A stretch of 64,000 bases of DNA from Mycolicibacterium frederiksbergense (GTDB taxonomy: Bacteria > Actinomycetota > Actinomycetes > Mycobacteriales > Mycobacteriaceae), in NCBI RefSeq assembly GCF_029893345.1, contig NZ_JARXVE010000005.1:186001-250000 (forward strand), given 5' to 3'. The position numbers and the translations under genes were made by a program. Under the pieces are notes generated by a model. The model saw only the letters and a list, made by a program, of their open reading frames with translations, was not told the origin of the DNA and did no database searches. Below are positions 43,996 through 52,922 of this stretch, piece after piece (the first letter of the stretch is position 1; each line of letters starts with the position of its first letter).

Positions 43996-45270
43996 ATGAA
44001 TGGAGCCCCCGTGCCGAAATCGGCCGCCATCGTCAGCGCCGTCGATCCGTACCCCACCAATGCGGGTAAGAAAGTTGTCCTGGCCGGGTTCAACGACTAC
44101 TTCGCGCAGCGGTTGGGCGCCAACAACGTTCACTATTTGATGGTCGGTGGCCCGGCCAACCCCGAATTCCCAGTTCGGGTTCACTCGCTGCCGCGACCAC
44201 GGGTCATGTCTGCGGTCGGTAACGTCCTGGCCAAGGCGGCCACCGGACGAGTCAGCATCCAGGAAGCTCTGCTGCGCAGTCGCGCGCTCGGTACCGCCAT
44301 CCGGCGAACTCTCGACAGCATCGACCCCGATCTCGAGGTGTACGACACGATCCGGATGGCGCAGCATGCCCCGACCCATCGCCGGGACCGTCAGGTCTGC
44401 TACCTCGACGACCTGTTCTCTGAGCGGTACCAGTCGATGCTGCGCACTGCGGAGCGGTATCCGGATGTCGACATTAATCCACTAGGTAACTTCGCAACCC
44501 ACGTGCCGCGGCCGTTGCGGCCTCTGGCAGCGCACCCATGGGGACAGCAGTTGTTGCTGACGGTCGAACAGGGCCTGGTCCGGCGCAGCGAGGATCGCGA
44601 TGCCAGGCGTTTCAGTGCGACCCTGCTGATGAACGAGACCGAGGCGGGGCTGCTTCGACACCGCATCCGGTCTGCCACTGCCCCAGTCCTTTCCATCCCG
44701 CCGCTGATCGCCGAGCCGTCGGGAGCCCGGGCCTATCGCGGAGCGCCCGAGTTCGTCTTTCTCGGCCTCCTTTCGTTGCCACACAACGATGACGGACTGC
44801 GCTCGTTCCTGTCCGACGTCTGGCCGCTGGTGCGGTCGGCCCGCCCCGACGCCACGCTGCGGGTGATCGGCAGAGATCCCCGCCCCGGTCTGATTGACGA
44901 GGCCGCCCGCCATGGCGGCAGTGTGATCATGGAGGGCTTTGTGCCCGATCTCGGCGAGATTCTGGGCCGCGCAGCAGCATTGGTCAATCCGCTGAGGTTC
45001 GGGTCAGGGGTGAAACTGAAGATCATCGAGGCACTTGGCCGCGGCGTTCCGGTCGTCTCGACCACAGTCGGGGCCGACGGTGTCGCCGCCGGAGACGATG
45101 AAGGCATCCTCGTCTGTGACGATCACCCCGAGATGGCCGACCTCCTGCTCGGCGCCACCGACCTGCGGCGCAATGACGCGCTGTCGGCGGCGGCCCGTGA
45201 GCATTTCGCCAGGCGGTACTCCCGCGCTGCCGTATTCGAGTGCTACGACCGGACTTTCGGGCTGGCCTGA
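43996..45270 (+). CDS. GT4 family glycosyltransferase
   Basis: The 424-residue enzyme has the GT-B C-terminal half well marked: FVFLGLLSLPHNDDGLRSFL, LRVIGRDPRPGL, RAAALVNPLRFGSGVKLKII and EALGRGVPVVSTTVGADGV, the last with the donor-binding glutamate. The N-terminal half starts AAIVSAVDPYPTNAGKKVVL. The start may be the ATG at 43996 or a GTG at 44011 that has GGAG just before it. Monocistronic inside the locus, convergent with the sugar transferase gene. Confidence 0.87.
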   Translation: MNGAPVPKSAAIVSAVDPYPTNAGKKVVLAGFNDYFAQRLGANNVHYLMVGGPANPEFPVRVHSLPRPRVMSAVGNVLAKAATGRVSIQEALLRSRALGTAIRRTLDSIDPDLEVYDTIRMAQHAPTHRRDRQVCYLDDLFSERYQSMLRTAERYPDVDINPLGNFATHVPRPLRPLAAHPWGQQLLLTVEQGLVRRSEDRDARRFSATLLMNETEAGLLRHRIRSATAPVLSIPPLIAEPSGARAYRGAPEFVFLGLLSLPHNDDGLRSFLSDVWPLVRSARPDATLRVIGRDPRPGLIDEAARHGGSVIMEGFVPDLGEILGRAAALVNPLRFGSGVKLKIIEALGRGVPVVSTTVGADGVAAGDDEGILVCDDHPEMADLLLGATDLRRNDALSAAAREHFARRYSRAAVFECYDRTFGLA

Positions 45271-45292
45271 CGTTACCGCCGGTTGGGTCGGA

Positions 45293-46909
45293 TCAGTATG
45301 CACCTTCACGTTTGAGCACTGCCCGGATCGTCCGCCAGACGATGATCAGGTCTTGCACACTGGACCAGTTGTCGACATAGGAATGGTCGAGCCGGATCCG
45401 CTCTTCCTCCGACACATCTGACCGTCCGGAGACCTGCCACAGCCCCGTCATCCCAGGCTTCACCAGGGCGCGACGTTGCACGAAGTGCTCGACCGAGTCT
45501 CCTTCACCGGGCACCAGCGGCCGTGGCCCTACGATGCTCATCGATCCGTCGAGCACGTTGAACAGCTGGGGCAGCTCGTCGATGCTGGCCGCACGGAGTA
45601 CGCGGCCGACCGAGGTTATCCGGGAGTCGGACGCGGACTTGAAAAACACCGCATCCAGGGCCCCCGCCGAGGCTCGCTCGTCGCTCTTAACGGCGTCCGC
45701 CCCAACCATCATCGTCCGGAACTTCCAGATTCGGAACCTTTTGCCGTGCTGACCAACTCGCATCTGCCGGTAAAAAACCGGACCGCCGTCATCGAGCTTG
45801 ATCGCGATGGCCACACCGGCCATCACGAGCAGCACGAACGGCAACGCCAGCAGCGCAAAGATGATGTCGAATGCCCGCTTGCCAGTAGAAGACGGACCGT
45901 CATACCGCGGGCGGGCGATGTGAAACAACGGAAGATTGTCGATCGGCCGCAGCTTGAGCCGCGGACCGGCGATATCCGTCATCCCGGGGACGACGATCAT
46001 GTCGACGCCGAGTGAATCCAGCCGCCAGGCCAACTTTCGCATGTTCTCCTGGCCGAGACGTTCAACCGCGGTGACGGCCAAGGCATCCGCACCGGTCAGC
46101 CGCAGTGCGATCTCTACCGAATTCTCGTCACCGAGCACGGGTATCGCACCGGCCGGGGTAGATAGATACTGTCCAGCCTCGCCGTCGAAATCCGGGATGC
46201 AGACGCCGACGATCCTATAGCCGGCCGGTGTCGATCGACACAGTGAATCGCACAGCACGCCAACGGATTCGGACCCGCCCAGGGCAACGACACGAGTCAT
46301 GAACTCGCCCCGCGTCCTACGCTTTCCCAGACCCCGCCGAAGCAGGTGGCGACCCATTACCAGACCGACCAGCCCCACCGGCAGCGCGATCAGCAGGTAG
46401 CCGCGGGAGACCTGGGTTTGCAGGATGAGGCTGCCGATCGCGGTGATGCCGAAGACCCATGCGGTCGCCGACACCACGCGCCGGTACTCCTCGCTACCGA
46501 CTCCCACGAGTGACAGGTCGCGCGATTCCGACCAGCTGAGCGCAGCGAACCACACGACGGCCAGCAGCACCGACAGCACGCAGGCCCTCGTCCAGTCGGC
46601 GCCGGCCTGGGGGCCGTCGGCGGCGAGCAACCAGAATCGCCCGTACTGAGCTAGCGCGACCGCGCCAATGATGACAAGCGCGTCGACGACAAACAACCGC
46701 CACCGATAGCGCCGCTTCCACTGCCGGCCTTCGGCGTCGCCCGCCTCCGCGCTGGTCAGCAGATGGTCCACGGCACCAGCTGGGGGGACGCCGGGAGCAC
46801 AAAACGAGGATGTTTGCTCTCCGGAGGCGCCGAGAGAACCGATTCCGACCGCGGCGGCATCTGCCGCACACCCCGTAGCGAGAGACTCGGACGGTAGCCC
46901 AACTGTCAT
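45293..46909 (-). CDS. Polyprenyl-phosphate sugar-1-phosphate transferase (WbaP/PssY-type)
   Basis: The 538-residue enzyme starts repeat-unit assembly by moving a sugar 1-phosphate from a UDP-sugar to undecaprenyl- or decaprenyl-phosphate at the membrane. It has four N-terminal helices, a cytoplasmic CoA-binding-like domain (VVALGGSESVGVLCDSL), then the catalytic bacterial sugar transferase domain from KRAFDIIFALLALPFVLLVM, through GPVFYRQMRVGQHGKRFRIW and KFRTMM, to SIDELPQLFNVLDGSMSIVG and PRPLVPGE. The first 60 residues are polar and variable. It faces the long gap 46910-47645 and is divergent from the acyltransferase operon. Confidence 0.93.
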   Translation of the reverse strand: MTVGLPSESLATGCAADAAAVGIGSLGASGEQTSSFCAPGVPPAGAVDHLLTSAEAGDAEGRQWKRRYRWRLFVVDALVIIGAVALAQYGRFWLLAADGPQAGADWTRACVLSVLLAVVWFAALSWSESRDLSLVGVGSEEYRRVVSATAWVFGITAIGSLILQTQVSRGYLLIALPVGLVGLVMGRHLLRRGLGKRRTRGEFMTRVVALGGSESVGVLCDSLCRSTPAGYRIVGVCIPDFDGEAGQYLSTPAGAIPVLGDENSVEIALRLTGADALAVTAVERLGQENMRKLAWRLDSLGVDMIVVPGMTDIAGPRLKLRPIDNLPLFHIARPRYDGPSSTGKRAFDIIFALLALPFVLLVMAGVAIAIKLDDGGPVFYRQMRVGQHGKRFRIWKFRTMMVGADAVKSDERASAGALDAVFFKSASDSRITSVGRVLRAASIDELPQLFNVLDGSMSIVGPRPLVPGEGDSVEHFVQRRALVKPGMTGLWQVSGRSDVSEEERIRLDHSYVDNWSSVQDLIIVWRTIRAVLKREGAY

Positions 46910-47645
46910 AGTCGCCAGCGTGCTTTCTGTTTTGCTGTTGCAGTTTCAGCTACTTTTTATACCAACGCTCACGACAACGCTACAAGTTAACACTCCCACT
47001 GTGACGAACCTCATAAATCTAGATATATTCGCTTGCTGAAATCATCGCCCTATGCACCTAGGCATCAGAAGTGCCTGGTCCTATGCTCTTTTTGACTAGT
47101 TATCGCGCGAGTAATTAGCTTGCTGCCGTGGACAGCTTCAGGCGAGCCGTTAGCCTCACCGACGTTGCCACGATGTCGATTTCTGCGCAGATTTTCATTT
47201 TCAGCATCGTTTTCAGACGGTGCGAAACCCAGCCCGGGCGCGCGCCGCGGTGAGAACCCGACGTGCCCGAAACGCCGCCGCGACGACACGCCCGCCAACG
47301 CCGCCTCGGCGGCACGGGGGCGGCAGCTCAGGATTGGGCTCAGCGTTGCGGGGGGCAGACACCGATCTCCGTGGCCACCGGCCGGCCCATCAGCACCGAC
47401 TCCGCGCTTCGCCGCCTCAGCACCATCGAGATGGACGTAGCTGCGCACCAGCGGGCTGTCCGCACACCGGGACACCAACCTGCTGACTGTGCGTCTCCCA
47501 GTGTTCGCTGTCCGTGTCCAACCGCACAGTTTGCGCGGAATACACCATTGGCTGTCGAGGCTGCGGACTTGCTCCGTCCCGACAGCAGGCCCGCTGCGCG
47601 TGTGCCGCCCACAGCACTGCAATGCCACGCGGTATCTTTGCCGTG
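46910..47645. promoter_or_regulatory. 736-base AT-rich divergent control region, no gene seen
   Basis: The longest gap of the window separates the sugar transferase gene and the acyltransferase-wzx operon. About 46925-47110 is clearly AT-richer than its surroundings, with a TATATT at 47024-47029 and a small inverted repeat AGGCA/TGCCT at 47060-47076. From about 47140 the base composition returns to coding-like GC, but no frame there reads like a protein on either strand. It may hold promoters, regulator sites or a small RNA. Confidence 0.5.
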
Positions 47646-48719
47646 ATGCCTGGCCGACTGCTCCCCGTCGACGCCGTCACTCCTCGAATCATCGACGCGT
47701 GGCGCGATCTGGCGGCCCGGTCCACCGAGCCGAATCCATGCCATGAGCCAGAGGTCTTCGTCGCCGCCGCACGACACCTACAAGCGCCCGGCTCCCTGGC
47801 AATCGCGGTGGTGGGCACGGAGCAACACCTCGTGGCCTGCCTACCGGTGTACCGGAGTCGGTATTGGGACCGGTTGCCCTACCGGGCGGTCCAAACCTGG
47901 CAACACCGATACAGCTACCTTGGCACCCCGCTGCTCGACCGCACCGAGCCCGAGGCGGCGGCCGAGCGCCTGCTGCAGACGCTGTCGCGTGCACACCCGG
48001 GCCGCCTCCTCGCGCTGAGCGACTGCGTCGTCGACGGTCCGATGCACGCGGCGCTCGCCCGGGCCGCCGCCGCACACGGCACGCGGGTACACGTCGACCG
48101 GCCTTTCGAGCGAGCCATCGCCAGGGCCGCCGACCTGGAGCCGGTCGCGCTGAGCGGCAAGCATCTCAAGGATCTGCGGCGTACCCGACGAAGACTGGAA
48201 ACACAGCTCGGTGGCGCCCTGGCGCTGGTTCATCGTCGGGCGGACCCCACCACGGTGGCGACGTTCCTCAAGCTCGAATCGTCAGGCTGGAAGGGCGCCC
48301 GCGGGGACGCGCTGGCCTGCCATGACGCGGAGTACTTCCGCACCGTGTGCGACGGGCTGGCCACCGACGACCGGATCCGCTTCGCCTCGCTGGAAGTAGA
48401 CGGACGCGCCGTTGCGATGCTGTGCACCATGCGTTCCGGCGACCAGTGGTACTGGTTCAAGATCGCCTTCGACGAGCGCTACGGCCCAAGTTCACCCGGG
48501 CGCCAGCTCATGCTCGACGTCACTGCCGGGCTTCGTGACGCGCCGTCGTCGACGGTGTTCGACTCGTGCGCCGACCCGAGGAACGAGACGATCAACCAGT
48601 TGTGGACGGGACGACGCGATTTCGCGACCCTCCTCGTGGCTCTGCGCGGGCCATTGCAGGCGCCGACGGACTTCCTGGCCGCCACCTCGTCCCGGCGACA
48701 TCAGCGAAAGGACGACTGA
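47646..48719 (+). CDS. BioF2/FemAB-like GNAT acyltransferase (1)
   Basis: The 357-residue protein starts at ATG 47646 (MPGRLLPVDAVTPRIIDAWR), and carries the BioF2-like acetyltransferase pattern: an N-terminal GNAT half (CHEPEVFVAAARHL, LVACLPVYRSRYWD), the linker KHLKDLRRTRRRLE and a C-terminal half with FLKLESSGWKGARG and WYWFKIAFDERYGPSSPGR. Such proteins in EPS loci transfer acyl or aminoacyl groups onto sugars. An in-frame ATG at 47622 is an alternative start. It begins a four-gene unit ending in the flippase. Confidence 0.85.
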   Translation: MPGRLLPVDAVTPRIIDAWRDLAARSTEPNPCHEPEVFVAAARHLQAPGSLAIAVVGTEQHLVACLPVYRSRYWDRLPYRAVQTWQHRYSYLGTPLLDRTEPEAAAERLLQTLSRAHPGRLLALSDCVVDGPMHAALARAAAAHGTRVHVDRPFERAIARAADLEPVALSGKHLKDLRRTRRRLETQLGGALALVHRRADPTTVATFLKLESSGWKGARGDALACHDAEYFRTVCDGLATDDRIRFASLEVDGRAVAMLCTMRSGDQWYWFKIAFDERYGPSSPGRQLMLDVTAGLRDAPSSTVFDSCADPRNETINQLWTGRRDFATLLVALRGPLQAPTDFLAATSSRRHQRKDD

Positions 48720-48721
48720 CC

Positions 48722-49549
48722 GTGCCAATCCTGGACATCGATCCCGACCAGTGGCGCGCGCACGTCGACCGCGCCCCGTTCCGGATCCGCCATCACCTGG
48801 CCGACGACGACCGGATGAGCGCCGAAGCACTGGCCCGGCTGACCGACCAATTGCCAACCGATTCAGTCGAACACAACTATGGTGCGCTGCCCACGCTGCA
48901 CTACGGCGTCCCCACCGCCAAGGCCGATCGTGCCCCCGCAGAGATTCTGCAGTCCGCCGATTTCCTGGGCACCTGGATGGCGATCAAGAATGTCGAACAG
49001 GATCCCGGTTACCGGGCACTGCTTCTGGAATGCCTATCGGGGGTGCCCGATATCGGCGACCCGCAACTGGCACCGCACAACCAGCAGGGATTTGTCTTTG
49101 TATCTGCACGGCGTTCGGTGACCCCCGCACATTACGACTCCGAGGAGAACTTCCTGCTGCAGCTGCGCGGATCGAAGGAGATCACCATTGGCAGCTGGCC
49201 CGATCGCGACACTCAACAGCGGGAGATGGAGGCCAAGCAGTTCGGCGGTCACCGCTATCTGCCGTTCCTACCCGCCGAGCCCAAGACATTTCGGCTGGAA
49301 CCCGGTGACGGCGTTTACGTCCCGCCAAACAGCCCGCATTTCGTCGAGGTGTCCGACCAGCCCTCGATCTCGTTTTCGGTAACGTTCCGAACCACACGCA
49401 GCGATATCCACGACAATGTGGTGCACCTCAATGCCCGGCTGCGCAAGCTCGGTCTCACACCCCGTCCACCCGGCGCCGGTGTGCACATCGACCGCGCCAA
49501 ATCGCTGGTGACCCGCATACATGCCCGTGCCATGCAGCGGTGGAAATGA
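48722..49549 (+). CDS. Cupin/JmjC-like protein
   Basis: The 275-residue protein (GTG 48722, two bases after the preceding stop) has a double-stranded beta-helix core of the Fe(II)/2-oxoglutarate type: TPAHYDSEENFLLQLRGSKE supplies H-x-D and a lysine that could hold 2-oxoglutarate, and GVYVPPNSPHFVEV the second histidine. Family members hydroxylate proteins or small molecules. Here it sits between two acyltransferases and may modify the sugar or acyl group; that is inference. The stop overlaps the next gene (ATGA). Confidence 0.8.
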   Translation: MPILDIDPDQWRAHVDRAPFRIRHHLADDDRMSAEALARLTDQLPTDSVEHNYGALPTLHYGVPTAKADRAPAEILQSADFLGTWMAIKNVEQDPGYRALLLECLSGVPDIGDPQLAPHNQQGFVFVSARRSVTPAHYDSEENFLLQLRGSKEITIGSWPDRDTQQREMEAKQFGGHRYLPFLPAEPKTFRLEPGDGVYVPPNSPHFVEVSDQPSISFSVTFRTTRSDIHDNVVHLNARLRKLGLTPRPPGAGVHIDRAKSLVTRIHARAMQRWK

Positions 49550-50625
49550 GGACTACAGTGCCGAGTTTGTCGGTGGAGCGCGGCCGTCTGGATGACAGCA
49601 CACTGGCCACGGCATGGAAGCAACTGCAGGGCCGCGGTGGCGTCAGAACGCCCTTCCTGTCTCACGAATGGTACGGCGCGATGGCCGCAGTCCCGACCCT
49701 GATCGCATCGGCGGAAGCACTCGTGTGCCGGCGCGGGGAGGCCGTCGTCGGGCTGTTGCCGGTCGAGATCACGGTGCGCGACGGGCTCAGGACGCTCGGC
49801 GTCGCCGGGTGGCATTGGTTCACTCCCGACCACCTCGACGTGGTGGCCGCGCCCGAGGACCAGCACGACGTGGCGCGGCACATCGCGACACACCTTGCCG
49901 GCAGGCGCGATTGGGATGTGCTCGACCTCGATGCACTGGCCGAGGACAGCGTGCTGGCGCCCGCGCTACGGTCCGCGATGCGCCCACCGCGCTTCGTCGC
50001 GCGCCCGGACGAAGCGGTCTCGATCAGGTCGCGCAGAGTCGCCGCCACCGAGGAACCCACCGTCGGCAAGTGGTCGCGAAAGCGGCTGCGCCGTACGCTA
50101 CGCCTGATTGAACAGCATGGCGGCACACTTGAATTGGTCTCTGACCCTGATCAGGTACCGGTGCTGCTCGACACACTCATGTCCCTGCACCGGGCACGGT
50201 TTCAGGACCGCTCCACGGTGTTCGCCACCCCCGAGCGGCGCCGCTTCCACCGCATCGCCGCCCGCGCGATGAGTGAAGCAGGTCAGGCCCGAATCGCCCG
50301 GCTCGCGGTCGGCGACGTCGATGCGGCGCTGCTGTACGTGCTCTCCTGGCGCTCGACCGCCTACCTCTATTCCAGTGGCCTGCGGCCCGAGATCCTGCAG
50401 TCGGGAGGATCGGCGCTGCGCGACTGGGTATTCACCCAGGCCTCCTCGGAAGGCTTTGACACCGTTGACTTCCTGCGCGGCGATCAAGAGTGGAAAGACC
50501 ACCTCGCCGACACCGTGAGTCATGACACCCGGGTGCGGGTGGTCCGGATGGCACCCCGCGTGGCGGCCACCGGCGTCAGACGCACCCTTGCGCGCCGCTA
50601 CCGTCACCAGGTCGGCCAACCATGA
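49546..50625 (+). CDS. BioF2/FemAB-like GNAT acyltransferase (2)
   Basis: The 359-residue protein is a second acyltransferase of the same class (FLSHEWYGAMAAVPTLI, GLLPVEITVRDGLRTLGVAG, LHRARFQDRSTVFATPERRR, SSGLRPEILQSGGSALRDWV, VDFLRGDQEWK). It differs enough from the first copy that they probably use different acceptors. The ATG at 49546 overlaps the cupin stop; GTG codons at 49540 and 49558 are alternatives. Its stop overlaps the flippase start. Confidence 0.85.
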   Translation: MRTTVPSLSVERGRLDDSTLATAWKQLQGRGGVRTPFLSHEWYGAMAAVPTLIASAEALVCRRGEAVVGLLPVEITVRDGLRTLGVAGWHWFTPDHLDVVAAPEDQHDVARHIATHLAGRRDWDVLDLDALAEDSVLAPALRSAMRPPRFVARPDEAVSIRSRRVAATEEPTVGKWSRKRLRRTLRLIEQHGGTLELVSDPDQVPVLLDTLMSLHRARFQDRSTVFATPERRRFHRIAARAMSEAGQARIARLAVGDVDAALLYVLSWRSTAYLYSSGLRPEILQSGGSALRDWVFTQASSEGFDTVDFLRGDQEWKDHLADTVSHDTRVRVVRMAPRVAATGVRRTLARRYRHQVGQP

Positions 50626-52154
50626 CCGCCACATCCGCCAACTCCCGCGGTTCCTACGACCACGACTCTTCCGGTGTCGATCAGCAGGACGGCTCCTCCG
50701 GGACCCAAGACCTGGGCCGCACCGCCGTCAAGAGCCTGATGTGGTCCGGGCTGGGTTTCGGATTCACCCGGATCGTCGTGTTCATCACCACTCTGCTGCT
50801 GGCCAAGCTGCTGGTGCCGGAGGACTTCGGCGTGGTGGCCGCCGGCCTGAGCGTGATGGCCTATCTCGAGATCATCCTCGACCTCGGGATCGGGGCGGCC
50901 GTCATCTACGAGCAGCAGTCGGACGTTTCGTCCTCGCGGCTCAACACCGCATTCACCCTCAATCTCGGCGTGTGCATCATCCTGACCGCCGCCGGTTGGC
51001 TGGCCGCGCCGTGGCTGGCGGACTTCTTCCATACCCCCCACCAGGAGTGGATTTACCGGGCGCTCTTCCTGTTCCTGCTGCTTCGCGGCGTCTCCCAGAT
51101 CCACGACGCCATGCTCAAGCGGGATCTGCGCTACCGCCGCCGGGCAGCGGTCGATATCAGCCGCGGTATCGCGCGGGCCGTGGTGTCGATCCCCTTGGCG
51201 CTCACAGGTTTCGGCGCCTGGGCGATCGTCGCCGGAGTGCTCGCCAGCGAGTTCACCGGCTCGGTACTGAACTGGATCCTGGTGCCGTTCCGGCCTCGTC
51301 TGCAGCTCGACCGCACGGCGGCGTCGACCCTGCTGCAGTTCGGGCTGGCCGTCACCGCGCTCAAGGTATTCGCCGAGATCGGCTTGAACGCAGACTATCT
51401 CGTGGTCGGCAATCGGCTCGGCCCCACCCAGCTGGGGTACTACAACCTGGCTTACCGCATTCCGGAGATGATCCTCGGCGGCGCGTACTGGGTATTCTCC
51501 AGCGTCGCATTCCCGGTCTATTCGAAGGCACGCAGCTCCAGCGGCACAGATCTGGGTAGCACCATGCTGCGTGTGCTGCGGTTGTCGTGCCTGTTCGGCT
51601 TCACCGTCGGCGTGGTGCTGGCGCTCTGCTCCCGCGATGTTGTCGCCACCCTGCTCGGACCGCACTGGTTGCCGATCGCGGTGCCGTTGGCGATCCTGAG
51701 CCTGACGATGGGCCTGGAATCGATCGGTTACGCCTCGGGTGACATCTTTCCGGCGGTCGGGCGGCCCGGTCTGCTGCTGGCCATCAACATCCCACTCACC
51801 ATTTTCCTGGTCGGCGGGTTCATCCTCGCGTGTTCTCACGGTATCGCCACGGTGGCGGCCGTCCACCTCACCTTCACCGTGCTCTACGGCGCGTTCCGCC
51901 TGGTGCTGGGCTGCCGGCTGACCAAGACAACAGTGTCCGCAGGCTTAACGGCGATGCGCCCGGCGGTGTGCACCGCGGCGGGCATCGTGGCGCTGGCGCT
52001 GCCGGTACGGTTACTGACGGACGGCGGAGCGCTTTCCCTGACCGCCATCCTGGCGGCCAGCCTCGCCGGTGGAGCCATCGGCTTGTTCCTCGGTGGGCGT
52101 GATGCGATCAGCGAGATCGCGGTGGTGGCCCGGCACGCCCTCGCCAGGTCGTGA
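50622..52154 (+). CDS. Wzx-type polysaccharide flippase
   Basis: The 510-residue MOP-superfamily transporter has a polar N-terminal tail (about 1-30) and about twelve to fourteen hydrophobic helices, beginning AVKSLMWSGLGFGFTRIVVF. The repeated pattern LLLAKLLVPEDFGVVAAGLS and LGPTQLGYYNLAYRIPEMIL is typical of Wzx/RfbX exporters that flip lipid-linked repeat units to the outer face. The ATG overlaps the preceding stop (50622-50625), tying it to the acyltransferase and cupin genes. Confidence 0.9.
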   Translation: MTATSANSRGSYDHDSSGVDQQDGSSGTQDLGRTAVKSLMWSGLGFGFTRIVVFITTLLLAKLLVPEDFGVVAAGLSVMAYLEIILDLGIGAAVIYEQQSDVSSSRLNTAFTLNLGVCIILTAAGWLAAPWLADFFHTPHQEWIYRALFLFLLLRGVSQIHDAMLKRDLRYRRRAAVDISRGIARAVVSIPLALTGFGAWAIVAGVLASEFTGSVLNWILVPFRPRLQLDRTAASTLLQFGLAVTALKVFAEIGLNADYLVVGNRLGPTQLGYYNLAYRIPEMILGGAYWVFSSVAFPVYSKARSSSGTDLGSTMLRVLRLSCLFGFTVGVVLALCSRDVVATLLGPHWLPIAVPLAILSLTMGLESIGYASGDIFPAVGRPGLLLAINIPLTIFLVGGFILACSHGIATVAAVHLTFTVLYGAFRLVLGCRLTKTTVSAGLTAMRPAVCTAAGIVALALPVRLLTDGGALSLTAILAASLAGGAIGLFLGGRDAISEIAVVARHALARS

Positions 52155-52178
52155 CGGCCGGCCCATTTCTTCCCGCCA

Positions 52179-52230
52179 GCAGACGCGGAAGCACCCCAAA
52201 TGGCGCCATTTGGGGTGCTTGTGCGTCCGC
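52179..52230. terminator. Long palindromic hairpin between convergent genes (repeat family member 2)
   Basis: A perfect 32-base palindrome (arms 52189-52204 and 52205-52220) is flanked by further partly paired arms to 52179 and 52230. The right flank, TGCGTCYGCTCGCGCGG, is shared with the hairpin at 9818-9875. It lies between the ends of the flippase gene and the fadE25-like pseudogene and should stop transcription from both sides. Confidence 0.75.
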
Positions 52231-52240
52231 TCGCGCGGAG

Positions 52241-52857
52241 TTACTTCAGTAGCGCGCGGCTCATCACCACACGCTGAATCTGGTTGGTGCCCTCATAGAT
52301 CTGCGTGATCTTGGCATCACGCATCATCCGCTCCACCGGGAAATCCACCGTGTAGCCGGCACCACCGAACAACTGCACCGCATCAGTGGTCACCTCCATC
52401 GCCACATCCGAAGCAAAACACTTCGACGCCGCCGAAATGAACCCCAGGTTGTGCTCACCACGCTCAGCCCGCGCCGCGGCGTGATACACCATCAACCGCG
52501 CCGCCTCCAGCTTCATCGCCATATCGGCGAGCACGAACTGCACACCCTGGAAATCGCCGATCGCAGTACCGAATTGCCTGCGGTCCTTGGTGTAGGCGAT
52601 CGCCGCATCCAACGCGCCCTGGGCAATACCAACAGCCTGCGCGCCAATCGTGGGCCGGGTGTGATCCAACGTGGCCAACGCCGTCTTGAACCTATCCCCG
52701 GCTCGCCGATGATCCGGTCCCCCGGAATACGGCAGTGCTCGAAATACAACTCAGTGGTCGGCGAGCCCTTGATCCCCAACTTGCGTTCCTTGGGACCGAC
52801 GGAGAAGCCCTCGTCGTCCCTGTGCACCACGAACGCCGAGATCCCGTTGGCACCCAT
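52241..52857 (-). repeat. Direct repeat copy 1 of the fadE25 3' region
   Basis: Directly repeated with 56195-56808 (same strand), with only scattered base differences. The two copies flank the 620-residue protein gene and the alkB-like remnant. Confidence 0.88.
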
Positions 52858-52885
52858 GACCGGATCGCGGCATGACGGTACGGGG
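52241..52885 (-). pseudogene. Truncated, frameshifted copy of fadE25 (3' part)
   Basis: The sequence is a near-identical copy of the last 200 codons or so of fadE25 (56195-57364), from about MGANGISAFVVHRDDEGFSV to RVVMSRALLK. The 5' half is missing. One base has been lost near 52690 (the codons for GEPGTGFK read GAGCCGGGGATAGG) so the two fragments 52513-52857 and 52241-52678 are in different frames. It should be non-functional. Confidence 0.88.
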
Positions 52886-52922
52886 AGCCGGCCATCTCAT
52901 GATGGCCACTCCCGCACCGGAA

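Noticed and set aside
47065..47628. A 187-codon minus-strand frame in the long intergenic region
   Set aside because: No conserved motif, no clear start signal and random-looking sequence.
52241..52885. Two separate small acyl-CoA dehydrogenase genes
   Set aside because: They are two halves of one fadE25-like sequence broken by a single-base deletion. A sequencing error at 52690 is possible, but the missing 5' half means that it would still be incomplete.
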